Origin: AC-51 sp963749895
GTDB taxonomy: Bacteria; Actinomycetota; UBA4738; HRBIN12
Length of the DNA: 64,000 bases
Reading direction: 5' to 3'
Assembly (NCBI GenBank): GCA_963749895.1
Contig: CAVVOG010000001.1
Location: 744,001-808,000, forward strand
Shown piece by piece: positions 16,597 to 25,084 of the stretch. The notes beneath the pieces are model-generated. The model ran no database searches. It was not told where the DNA came from and saw only the letters and a program-made list of their open reading frames with translations. The first letter of the stretch is position 1. Each line of letters opens with the position of its first letter. The position numbers and the translations under genes are program-made.

Positions 16597-16923
16597 ATGG
16601 GGGACCCGATCCGCGTCGGCTCGCTCGCCGAGATCCCCGAGGGCGAGATGCGTGCCTACGACCTTCCCGGCGGACGGGTCGCCGTCGCCCACGTCGAGTA
16701 CCGGCTGTTCGCGTTCGACGACGCGTGCACGTACGCGGGCTGCGCGCTGTCCGAGGGGAGCTTCGACGACCGCACGGCGCAGGTCGCATGCCCGAACGAC
16801 GAGAGCGTGTTCGACGCGGAGACCGGCGAACCGGTGCACGGGCCGGCGCAGGATCCTCTGCGGATCCATGCCGCGCGGGTCGTCGACGGCTGGGTCGAGG
16901 TCTGGCCGGAACCGATCGGCTGA
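16597..16923 (+). CDS. Rieske-fold protein lacking both cluster His ligands
   Basis: A 108-aa protein that matches small Rieske ferredoxins along its length (RVGSLAEIPEGEMRAYDL start, VAVAHVEYRLFAFDDAC, CALSEGSFDD, DPLRIHAARVVDGWVEV). The two cluster motifs are altered: C-x-H is C44-T-Y46 and C-x2-H is C65-P-N-D68, so both histidines are replaced while the three cysteines at 44, 49 and 65 remain. A standard [2Fe-2S] centre with His2Cys2 ligation is therefore unlikely. It directly follows the phosphatidyltransferase by 2 nt and is co-transcribed with it. It may be a structural relic, or may bind another metal or redox partner. Confidence 0.82.
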   Translation: MGDPIRVGSLAEIPEGEMRAYDLPGGRVAVAHVEYRLFAFDDACTYAGCALSEGSFDDRTAQVACPNDESVFDAETGEPVHGPAQDPLRIHAARVVDGWVEVWPEPIG

Positions 16924-16926
16924 CGG

Positions 16927-18156
16927 CTACGACCGCAGACCGGTGACGGTCACGCTCGTTCCTGCGGTGCCGGACAGCAGGATCCGCCCCTTGGGTGTGA
17001 TCGCGGCGTCGGTCGCCTGGTCGGGGGTTCCCGCGCTGTAGGAGATCCGCTTGATGCCGTCGCCGGAGAACCCGGGGTCCGGCGCCCCCGCGGTGGTGAA
17101 CCGAACCGCGGCGTGGTCCTGGCTCGAGAAGGCATCGGTCGCCGTCGCGGCCACCACGATGCGGCCGTCGGTCTGGACGGCGACCCCCGTGCCCCGCGTC
17201 GAGCTGGCGCCGATCGTGAGCGTCGCGAGCCCGTCGCCCGAGAACGACCCGTCGCGGGCGCCCGACGAGGTGTAACGCACGACCCCGAGATCGTCGCCCA
17301 CTCGCCCGACGGCGATCGGCGTGTCGCCGACCACGACGACGTCGACGAACTCGTCGAAACCGCTCCCGAACCCCTCGAGCACCCTGCCGTCGCCGTCGAA
17401 CCCAGGGTCCAGCGCTCCCGACTCCGTGTACCGAAGGATGAACGCGTCGGAGCCGACCGCGGCGGCGATCTTGCCCACCACCACCGGTGCCGATCCCTGC
17501 AAGGCGAGGCCCCGGGTGGTCACGGCGTTGCCCGGATTCGTGACGACCCAGCCGTCGCCGCTGAACGCAGGGTCGAGCGCGCCGTCGGGCGTGAGCCGAG
17601 CGACGAACACGAGGTTCCCGGCGGCGCCGCCGGTCCCGGCCACGACGATCCGTCCGGCCGGGTCGATCGCAACCGCAGCCAGGCCTTCGTCGCCCCCGGC
17701 ATCGAGCCGGACCCTGCCCGAGGTCCCGAAGGTCTGGTCGATCCGACCGTCGGCCCGGAAGCGGACCACCGCTCCGTCGGAGCCGCCGGCGTCGCCGACG
17801 ACGACGACCCGTCCCGAGCGGTCGATCGCGACGTCGCGTCCCAGGTCGTCGGAGGAGCCCTCCGCATCGAAGCCCGCCCGTGCGCGACCGTCTCTGGAGA
17901 ACGTGGTGTCGAGCGCCCCGGTCGTGGTCAGCACGACGACCCCCAGGTCGTCCTCGAGCCCCTGCGCGGTTCCGGCCACGGCGATCCGACCCTTGCGAAC
18001 GTCCATGCCGGCACCGACCGAGGCCGTTCCGAACGTCGTCGTCACCCGGCCTCCCGTTCCGAAACCGCGATCCAGCGCCCCCGGGGCCGCGAGGAGGGAT
18101 GCGGGGAACGACGTGAGCAACAGCCAGGTCACCAAGGAGACGAACGTCGCACGCAC
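16927..18156 (-). CDS. Secreted delta-60 repeat beta-propeller protein
   Basis: A 409-aa exported protein with a signal peptide (about 1-24, ending SLLAAPG). It is built from about seven copies of the delta-60 repeat, each of the form GxLDxxFxxDGR followed by a strand with DxxGRIVVAG, for example GALDTTFSRDGRA, GALDPAFSGDGW and GALDPGFDGDGR. These repeats fold as beta-propeller blades. No catalytic domain, lipobox or sorting signal is present. Starts GTG 18156 and converges with the Rieske-fold gene (3-nt gap). Role unknown; extracellular binding is the general expectation. Confidence 0.85.
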   Translation of the reverse strand: MRATFVSLVTWLLLTSFPASLLAAPGALDRGFGTGGRVTTTFGTASVGAGMDVRKGRIAVAGTAQGLEDDLGVVVLTTTGALDTTFSRDGRARAGFDAEGSSDDLGRDVAIDRSGRVVVVGDAGGSDGAVVRFRADGRIDQTFGTSGRVRLDAGGDEGLAAVAIDPAGRIVVAGTGGAAGNLVFVARLTPDGALDPAFSGDGWVVTNPGNAVTTRGLALQGSAPVVVGKIAAAVGSDAFILRYTESGALDPGFDGDGRVLEGFGSGFDEFVDVVVVGDTPIAVGRVGDDLGVVRYTSSGARDGSFSGDGLATLTIGASSTRGTGVAVQTDGRIVVAATATDAFSSQDHAAVRFTTAGAPDPGFSGDGIKRISYSAGTPDQATDAAITPKGRILLSGTAGTSVTVTGLRS

Positions 18157-18211
18157 CCTTCGGGTATCGGCAGGGGGGCCGCGAGGGTGGACCCCGCGAG
18201 AGCGGCGCGGC

Positions 18212-18242
18212 TAGAGTCCCGCCGGACGGACGACCAGGAGGA
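18212..18242 (+). promoter_or_regulatory. trpB2 promoter -10 TAGAGT and RBS AGGAGGA
   Basis: TAGAGT (18212-18217) lies in the 90-nt divergent gap; AGGAGGA (18236-18242) lies 4 nt before the ATG at 18247. This unit is leadered, in contrast to most neighbours. Confidence 0.5.
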
Positions 18243-18246
18243 CCCG

Positions 18247-19635
18247 ATGAGCGATGCCGTGCGGACCCGCTTCGACCTCGCGCCCGAGGACATCCCGACG
18301 GCGTGGTTCAACATCATGCCGTCGATCGTGCAAGCGGGGATGCAGCCCCTCCCGCCGTTGCATCCCGGGACGGGGGAGCCCCTCACACCGGATCTGCTCG
18401 CGCCGCTGTTCCCCGAGGCGCTGATCATGCAGGAGGTCGCCACCGACCCGTGGATCGACATCCCGGGCGAGGTGATCGACGTCTACCGGTTGTGGCGGAC
18501 GACGCCGTTGTTCCGCGCGACGCGGCTGGAGGAAGCGCTCGACACCCCCGCGCGGATCTACTTCAAGTACGAGGGTGGGTCCCCGGCCGGGTCCCACAAG
18601 CCGAACACCGCGGTGCCGCAGGCCTTCTACAACAAGCAGGCCGGCGTGCGGCGGATCGCCACGGAGACCGGCGCGGGGCAGTGGGGCTCCTCGCTCGCGC
18701 TCGCGTGCCAGCTGTTCGGGATGGAGTGCCTCGTCTACATGGTGAAGGCGTCGTACGAGCAGAAGCCCTACCGTCGGATCTTCATGGAGATGTTCGGGGC
18801 GACCGTGCACGCATCGCCGTCGGACACGACGAACTCGGGACGCGGCATCCTCGAGGCGCACCCCGACTCCACCGGGTCGCTCGGCATCGCGATCAGCGAG
18901 GCGGTCGAGGTCGCCGCCACGAACGGCGACACGAACTACGCGCTGGGCTCGGTGCTGAACCACGTCCTGCTGCACCAGACCGTGATCGGCCTGGAGGCCA
19001 AGAAGCAGATGGAGCTCGCGGGAGAGCAGCCCGACGTGGTGATCGGGTGCGTGGGCGGCGGATCGAACTACGCGGGCATCGCCTACCCGTTCATGGCCGA
19101 CAAGCTGTCGGGCGCGACCCCGGACATGCGGTTCGTGGCGTGCGAGCCGGCCGCCTGTCCGACCCTGACGAAGGGGAGGTTCGCCTATGACTTCGGCGAC
19201 ACCGTCGGGTTGGTCCCGATGATGCCGATGTACACGCTGGGCCACGACTTCGTGCCGGCGCCCGTGCACGCGGGCGGACTCCGGTACCACGGAGATGCCC
19301 CGTCCCTGTCGCTGCTGGTCAAGGAGGGCCACATGGAGGCCCGCGCCTTCACGCAGAACCAGGTGTTCGACGCGGCCGTGCGGTTCGCGAAGACGCAGGG
19401 GATCGTGCCGGCGCCCGAGCCGAGCCACGCGATCGCCGCGACGATCGACGAGGCGCTGGCCGCGAAGGAGGCAGGCGAGGAGCGCGTGATCCTGTTCAAC
19501 CTCTGCGGCCACGGGCACTTCGACATGCAGGCCTACGACGACTACCTGAACGGGCGCCTGTCGGACCTCGAGTTCGACGCGGCCGACGAGGAGGCCGCCC
19601 TGGCGTCCCTCCCGGACGCCCCGGCGATCGCCTGA
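18247..19635 (+). CDS. trpB: TrpB-like pyridoxal-phosphate enzyme (TrpB2 class)
   Basis: Tryptophan synthase beta chain of the second class (TrpB2, TIGR01415), 462 aa versus about 400 for TrpB1. The PLP lysine is in EGGSPAGSHKPNTAVPQ; the serine/PLP-binding glycine loop is GCVGGGSNYAGIAYPF; ATETGAGQWGSSLALACQLF carries the catalytic-Glu-containing stretch. TrpB2 proteins act independently of TrpA and favour indole plus serine or other beta-substitution chemistry, so this may salvage indole. No trpA or other trp gene adjoins it. Strong RBS AGGAGGA. Convergent with the SGNH hydrolase gene. Confidence 0.92.
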   Translation: MSDAVRTRFDLAPEDIPTAWFNIMPSIVQAGMQPLPPLHPGTGEPLTPDLLAPLFPEALIMQEVATDPWIDIPGEVIDVYRLWRTTPLFRATRLEEALDTPARIYFKYEGGSPAGSHKPNTAVPQAFYNKQAGVRRIATETGAGQWGSSLALACQLFGMECLVYMVKASYEQKPYRRIFMEMFGATVHASPSDTTNSGRGILEAHPDSTGSLGIAISEAVEVAATNGDTNYALGSVLNHVLLHQTVIGLEAKKQMELAGEQPDVVIGCVGGGSNYAGIAYPFMADKLSGATPDMRFVACEPAACPTLTKGRFAYDFGDTVGLVPMMPMYTLGHDFVPAPVHAGGLRYHGDAPSLSLLVKEGHMEARAFTQNQVFDAAVRFAKTQGIVPAPEPSHAIAATIDEALAAKEAGEERVILFNLCGHGHFDMQAYDDYLNGRLSDLEFDAADEEAALASLPDAPAIA

Positions 19636-19659
19636 GTCCGATCGGGCCGCGAGGCGCGG

Positions 19660-20784
19660 CTACGTCTCGTAGGTCTTCGGGTCGAGGTCGAACGCCTCGG
19701 TGGCGAATTCCGCGACCCGTTCCATCACGATCGTGTAGCCGTCGCCGTTGAAGTGCAGGCCGTCGTCGGCGCGGATCAGCTTCACGTCGTCGCCGTCGCG
19801 GTAGTAGGCGGTGTAGCTGCCGTCGGGCTTCGCGAACTCGTCCCAGGTGTCGTAGAACTCCACGTTCGGCAGGTCCTCGGCCACGTCCGCGTACGTGTCG
19901 TTCAGCCGCTGGATGAACGGCCAGCGCTTCTCGTCGCGTGACACCGGCAGTCCGACCCAGATCACGTGGCCGCCCTTCGAGGTCGCGATCTTCGCGAACC
20001 GCTCCGCCCGCGCCTCGTACGCCGGGGGCCAGGCCGCCGTGCCGATCGTCGCTTCGACGGTGCCGTCGGGCGCGATCAGCGACTGGTTGTCGTTCTCTCC
20101 GAGCATCACGATCGACAGGTCGGGCCGGAAGTTCTGCACGATGTACTTCATCTCGCCGGGCCAGTTGAAGTAGTCGGCGCGCGCGAGCCCGGTCGAGATC
20201 TGGCCCCGTTTCACGACGTCGGTGAAGAACGGTCGGAAGACGCGCTCGGCGTAGTAGCCGATCCCGCCGGCGAGGGAGTCGCCGACGACCGCGATCCGCA
20301 GTCTGTCCTTGCCCGTCGGGACGCGGATGCCCGTGTCCTGCCGGGGGCGGTCGTTCTTCTTCGTTCCGGGAGACGGCGAGGCCGAGGGATCGACCGACGG
20401 GGAGACGGTCGGGAGCTCATCGACCTCGATCGGTACGCCGCCGACGTCGCCGCCCACGGCGGCGTCCGGATCGCGACCGAGCATCCGCGCGGCCTGATCG
20501 GTGGCGTCGCTCAGGAAGATCCGATCCGAGAGCCACACGACCGGACTCAGCACGGCCAGCGAGACGGTCCGGCGGATGCCCTCCGGCTGCGCCTCGGAGG
20601 AGCGCTTGAGCTCGGGTGCGTACAGCACGCCCCACCCCAGCAGGCACACGAGCATCGCGACGAAGACCCTGCCGGCCGCCATCCCACGTCGGCCCTTCGG
20701 GGGGGCGTCGATCGGCACCGGCTCGTGACCGGGCCTGGGCGCGCGGTCCTCGGGTGCGGGTCTCGGTTCGGTCGTCGTGGCCAT
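19660..20784 (-). CDS. DUF459 SGNH-type hydrolase, membrane-anchored partner of MBOAT
   Basis: A 374-aa protein: cytoplasmic Pro-rich N-terminus, one TM helix (about 37-58), Ser/Pro-rich linker (about 125-145), then the SGNH domain with nucleophile motif IAVVGDSLAGGIGYY (block I), MLGENDNQ (block III Asn) and the Asp-His pair in DDGLHFNGDGY (block V). Such proteins receive or move acetyl groups on extracellular polysaccharides together with a membrane O-acyltransferase, and that partner is the gene directly upstream (7-nt gap). The topology places the catalytic domain outside. The acylated polymer is unknown. Confidence 0.88.
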   Translation of the reverse strand: MATTTEPRPAPEDRAPRPGHEPVPIDAPPKGRRGMAAGRVFVAMLVCLLGWGVLYAPELKRSSEAQPEGIRRTVSLAVLSPVVWLSDRIFLSDATDQAARMLGRDPDAAVGGDVGGVPIEVDELPTVSPSVDPSASPSPGTKKNDRPRQDTGIRVPTGKDRLRIAVVGDSLAGGIGYYAERVFRPFFTDVVKRGQISTGLARADYFNWPGEMKYIVQNFRPDLSIVMLGENDNQSLIAPDGTVEATIGTAAWPPAYEARAERFAKIATSKGGHVIWVGLPVSRDEKRWPFIQRLNDTYADVAEDLPNVEFYDTWDEFAKPDGSYTAYYRDGDDVKLIRADDGLHFNGDGYTIVMERVAEFATEAFDLDPKTYET

Positions 20785-20791
20785 CGCGTCG

Positions 20792-22219
20792 TCAGAACTG
20801 GAAGTAGATGAAGGGCGCGACCCCCCGGGGGCCGAGCGTCGTGATCACGAACAGCATCGCAGCTCCCACGAGTCCGAGGGCCCACGGCTGCATCCGGGCG
20901 AGCCGCGCCTGGATCAGCACACCCGGACGGCGCGGCGCGAACTGGGTCGCGAGGCCGAGCACGGTCCACAGGAGCACGGCAGGCGTGACCAGGGTGGTCG
21001 GCGTCGCCCATCCGTTCACGACGCGACCCAGCAGGTCGAGCGCCGTGCCCACGGAGTCGGCACGGAAGAACGCCCACCCGATGCAGACCAGCACGAAGGC
21101 GGTCAACCGCTGCGTCCACACGACCAGGGGAGTCTCGGGCGGCTCCGCGAGCACCCCGGCGGCGCGCCGGTCGCGCTTCCACTGGCCGACGGCCAGGAAG
21201 AGCCCGTGCAGCCCTCCCCACACGACGAAGTGCCACGCCGCTCCGTGCCACAGGCCGCCGAGCAGCATCGTGATCATCAGGTTCACGTACGTGCGGACCT
21301 TCCCCCGCCGGCTCCCGCCGAGGGGGATGTAGAGGTAGTCGCGGAGCCAGCGCGACAGCGTGATGTGCCAGCGACGCCAGAAGTCCTGGATCGAGCGAGC
21401 GCTGTACGGCCGGTCGAAGTTCTGCGGGAAGCGGAACCCCAGCAGCTTCGCGAGCCCGATCGCGATGTCCGTGTACCCGCTGAAGTCGCAGTAGATCTGG
21501 ACGGCGTACGCGGTGAGCCCGACGATCGCGTCCGCCGCGCTGTGCCGCGACGGGTCCCCGAACAGCGGGTCGACGATCGACGTGGCCAGCACGTCGGCGA
21601 TCACCACCTTCTTGAACAGGCCGCCGAAGATCAGCCAGGCCGCACCCGCCACGTCGACGTTGCGCGGGTTCCGGCGGACGTCGAGTTGGGGGATCAGCTC
21701 GTTCGGTCGGACGATCGGGCCCGCGACCAGGTGGGGGAAGAAGGCGAGGTAGAGGTACAGGTCGCCCCAGCTCGAGACCTCGAAGTCCCGTCGGTACACG
21801 TCGACCACGTAGCTGACCGCCATGAAGGTGTAGAAGGAGATGCCGACCGGCAGGACCACCTGGATCAGCGGCGGGACCCAGTCGACGCCGAGCGCGCTGC
21901 CGGTGTTCGCGATGTTGACGGTGAAGAAGCCGTAGTACTTGAAGTACAGGAGGGGGGCGAGCGTGGCGGTGACGCCCAGGCCGACCGCCAGGGTCCGGCG
22001 GCGCTCGTCGGTCTGCCGTGCGACCGCGAGCGCGGCGAGCTGGCTGATCGCGCTGACGCCGGCGAGCAGCACGACGTAGTGCCAGTCCCACCAGCCGTAG
22101 AAGACGTAGCTCGCGACCAGCATGAACGCGGTCCACGCGCGGCGGTCCGCGTTCAGCAGCCAATGGCCCAGGAAGACCAGGCTGAAGAAGATCGCGAAGT
22201 CGGTCGTGGGGAAGAGCAT
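20792..22219 (-). CDS. MBOAT-family membrane O-acyltransferase (AlgI/DltB-like)
   Basis: A 475-aa polytopic protein of the AlgI type, which moves acyl groups across the membrane. Signatures: N-terminal FAIFFSLVFLGHWLL, YFKYYGFF, SFYTFMAVSYVVDVYR, FFPHLVAGPIVRP, and the catalytic-histidine region WRRWHITLSRWLRDYLYIPLGG then GGLWHGAAWHFVVWGGLHG. First gene of a two-gene operon with the SGNH protein. TAGCAT lies 9 nt before the ATG. By family knowledge the product is an O-acetylated exopolysaccharide or cell-wall glycan; no biosynthetic genes for the glycan adjoin. Confidence 0.93.
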   Translation of the reverse strand: MLFPTTDFAIFFSLVFLGHWLLNADRRAWTAFMLVASYVFYGWWDWHYVVLLAGVSAISQLAALAVARQTDERRRTLAVGLGVTATLAPLLYFKYYGFFTVNIANTGSALGVDWVPPLIQVVLPVGISFYTFMAVSYVVDVYRRDFEVSSWGDLYLYLAFFPHLVAGPIVRPNELIPQLDVRRNPRNVDVAGAAWLIFGGLFKKVVIADVLATSIVDPLFGDPSRHSAADAIVGLTAYAVQIYCDFSGYTDIAIGLAKLLGFRFPQNFDRPYSARSIQDFWRRWHITLSRWLRDYLYIPLGGSRRGKVRTYVNLMITMLLGGLWHGAAWHFVVWGGLHGLFLAVGQWKRDRRAAGVLAEPPETPLVVWTQRLTAFVLVCIGWAFFRADSVGTALDLLGRVVNGWATPTTLVTPAVLLWTVLGLATQFAPRRPGVLIQARLARMQPWALGLVGAAMLFVITTLGPRGVAPFIYFQF

Positions 22220-22228
22220 GCGGACCGG

Positions 22229-22234
22229 ATGCTA
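22229..22234 (-). promoter_or_regulatory. -10 element TAGCAT for the MBOAT operon
   Basis: Minus-strand TAGCAT ends 9 nt before the MBOAT ATG at 22219; no ribosome binding site fits between them. Confidence 0.45.
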
Positions 22235-22257
22235 GCCGACGTCGACGACGGGGTTCC

Positions 22258-23472
22258 TCATCGAAGCGATGCACGCCGCGCCGCCAGGAACCGTCGCTCC
22301 GCGTCGTTCGTGACCAGCTCCAGCGCACGTGCGTAGGCGACGTCCGCCTCCGACGTGCGTCCGAGGCGTCGGAGCAGGTCGGCTCGGGACGCGTGGAACA
22401 GGTGGTAGCCGTCGAGGGGACCGGCGAGCGGCTCGAGCATCGTCAGGCCGGCGACGGGACCGTCGGCCATCGCCACCGCGACCGCCCGGTTCAGCTCCAC
22501 GACGTGGCCGGGTGCCATCGCTGCGAGCGCCCCGTACAGGCCGGCGATCTGCGGCCAGTCGGTGTCCTCGGGCCGCGGCGCGCGGGCGTGGCACGCAGCG
22601 ATCGCCGCCTGGAGCTGGTACGGGCCGGGGCGTCGAGCAGCCAGCGCCTCGTCGAGGACCCGAAGACCCTCGTCGATCATGTCGTGGTCCCATCGGGCTC
22701 GGTCTTGGTCCTCAAGCAGCACGAGGTCACCGGCGCCGTCGGTCCGGGCGTCGCGGCGTGAGTGGTGGAGCAGCATCAGGGCGAGCACACCGCGGATCTC
22801 CGGCTCTCCGGGCTGCAGCTGGTCGAGCACCCGGGCGAGCCAGATCGCCTCGTCGCAGAGTTCGGCTCGCAACAGATCACCTCGGGTCGCGGCGTAGCCC
22901 TCGTTGAAGATCAGGTAGACGACGGCGAGCACCCCACCCAGGCGCTCGTCGAGCAGCTCTCGGGGCGGGACCCGGTAGGGGATGCCGGCGTCGCGGATCT
23001 TGCGCTTCGCGCGCACGAGCCGCTGGGCGACGGTCGGTTCGGAGGTGAGGAAGGCCCGCGCGATCTCGGCGGTCGACAACCCGCCGACCGTGCGGAGCGT
23101 GAGCGCGACCCGCGACTCCACCGGCAGGGCGGGATGGCAGCACGTGAAGATCAGACGGAGCCGCTCGTCGGGGATCTCGTGCACGTCGTCGCCGAGGCTC
23201 TGCAGGGCCCTGAGCTCCTCGGCCTGCGCGGTCTTGTCGATGCCCGCGGCGTCGCGTCGGAGCCGGTCGATCGCACGGTTGCGGGCGGTCGTCACGATCC
23301 ACGCGCCCGGGTTGTCGGGTACACCGCGTTCCGGCCACGTGCGCAGGGCGATCTCGAATGCGTCCTGGACGGCCTCCTCGGCCCGATCGAAGCTCCCCGT
23401 GGCCCGGATCAGGGCCGCGACAGCACGGCCCGCCTCATGTCGGAACGTGCGGTCGACGGCCCCGCGGGCCAC
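22258..23472 (-). CDS. ECF42-type RNA polymerase sigma factor (DUF6596)
   Basis: A 404-aa sigma factor, far longer than ordinary ECFs of about 190 aa. Region 2 is ALIRATGSFDRAEEAVQDAF with NRAIDRLRRD; region 4 is FLTSEPTVAQRLVRAKRKIR. A long C-terminal TPR-like domain (about 190-404, with LLHHSRRDARTDGAGDLVLL and GLYGALAAMAPGHVVELNRA) defines ECF42. These lack a membrane anti-sigma and instead pair with DGPF/YCII proteins; the partner lies 10 nt upstream. The C-terminal domain is thought to modulate sigma activity. ATG-equivalent start at 23472 overlaps nothing. Targets unknown, but DGPF operons are the usual ones. Confidence 0.92.
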   Translation of the reverse strand: MARGAVDRTFRHEAGRAVAALIRATGSFDRAEEAVQDAFEIALRTWPERGVPDNPGAWIVTTARNRAIDRLRRDAAGIDKTAQAEELRALQSLGDDVHEIPDERLRLIFTCCHPALPVESRVALTLRTVGGLSTAEIARAFLTSEPTVAQRLVRAKRKIRDAGIPYRVPPRELLDERLGGVLAVVYLIFNEGYAATRGDLLRAELCDEAIWLARVLDQLQPGEPEIRGVLALMLLHHSRRDARTDGAGDLVLLEDQDRARWDHDMIDEGLRVLDEALAARRPGPYQLQAAIAACHARAPRPEDTDWPQIAGLYGALAAMAPGHVVELNRAVAVAMADGPVAGLTMLEPLAGPLDGYHLFHASRADLLRRLGRTSEADVAYARALELVTNDAERRFLAARRASLR

Positions 23473-23482
23473 GGCGGTCGGC

Positions 23483-23863
23483 TCAGCCGGCGTCGGGCCG
23501 CTCCGGGAGGACCGCGATCGGGCGGACCTCGATCGTGCCGTAGCGAGCGCCGGGGCACCGGCTCGCGGCCTCGATCGCCTCGTCGAGGTTCGAGGTCTCG
23601 ATCAGGTAGAAGCCACCGAGCTGCTCCTTCGTCTCGGCGAACGGGCCGTCGGTGACGACCGTCTCCCCGGTGGCCGCCCGGACCGACGTCGCCGCCGCGG
23701 TCGGCTCGAGCGCTTCACCTGCCCGCATCCAACCCTTCTCGACGAGCCAGTCCGTGTAGTCGAACCAGGCCTTCATCGCCTCGGCCTGCTCGGCCTCCGA
23801 TGCGCTCCCCATGGCCTCGTCCAGCGCGCGCTCATCGCCGTAGATCAACAGCAGGTACTGCAC
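23483..23863 (-). CDS. YCII-related DGPF-domain protein, ECF42 partner
   Basis: A 126-aa dimeric ferredoxin-like-fold protein. The name motif is present as VVTDGPFAETKEQLGGFYLIE (about 60-80, cut here), and MQYLLLIYGDE opens it. Ligands and activity are unknown for the family. The conserved gene pair with ECF42 sigma factors is seen here (10-nt gap), so it is probably both partner and target of that sigma factor. GTG 23863 is chosen because GGAAGGGGGA lies upstream. It is divergent from the small gene at 24015. Confidence 0.9.
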   Translation of the reverse strand: MQYLLLIYGDERALDEAMGSASEAEQAEAMKAWFDYTDWLVEKGWMRAGEALEPTAAATSVRAATGETVVTDGPFAETKEQLGGFYLIETSNLDEAIEAASRCPGARYGTIEVRPIAVLPERPDAG

Positions 23864-23902
23864 GATCGTCCCCCTTCCGCGGGCGGTCCTTCGCCGCCCG
23901 TC

Positions 23903-23908
23903 ACCCTA
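23903..23908 (-). promoter_or_regulatory. -10 element TAGGGT upstream of the DGPF/ECF42 operon
   Basis: Minus-strand TAGGGT lies about 40 nt before the DGPF GTG, leaving a leader with a GGAAGGGGGA ribosome binding site. If the operon is self-regulated by ECF42 a different promoter may exist; none was recognised. Confidence 0.3.
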
Positions 23909-23958
23909 GCGACGAACGCCGACGTCGGTCGTCGACATCCGTCCTGGGGAAAGTTGGC

Positions 23959-24006
23959 TACTCTCGGGTTCCGAACCACCGCCGAGACTCACCGTTCCTG
24001 AGGAGG
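23959..24006 (+). promoter_or_regulatory. -10 TACTCT and RBS AGGAGG of the 62-aa gene
   Basis: TACTCT (23959-23964) and AGGAGG (24001-24006) precede ATG 24015 with an 8-nt RBS spacing, a leadered arrangement. Confidence 0.4.
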
Positions 24007-24014
24007 TCCGCCCG

Positions 24015-24203
24015 ATGTCCCGCGAATCCGACTGGCACGTGTTCGACAAGGCCTGCGACGTGACGGCCATGGCCGTGAAGGGCGCAGCTCAGAACCAGAG
24101 CGTCACGCCCGCCTACGTCGGTGACGTCTTCCGCGAGGTGCACCGCGCCCTGCGGGAGGTGGCCGACGCGATGGAGTCGGGGGATCAGAAGGCGGGCTTC
24201 TGA
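24015..24203 (+). CDS. Small conserved-looking hypothetical protein (62 aa)
   Basis: A 62-aa soluble, helical protein with a good RBS (AGGAGG, 8 nt). The sequence has no signal peptide or TM helix; the C-terminal half (YVGDVFREVHRALREVADAM) looks amphipathic. I do not recognise the family. It is followed after 4 nt by mutY on the same strand and so is probably co-transcribed with it. Codon use matches its neighbours, and promoter plus RBS argue it is real. Confidence 0.65.
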   Translation: MSRESDWHVFDKACDVTAMAVKGAAQNQSVTPAYVGDVFREVHRALREVADAMESGDQKAGF

Positions 24204-24207
24204 GGCC

Positions 24208-25083
<876 letters not shown>

Positions 25084-25084
25084 C

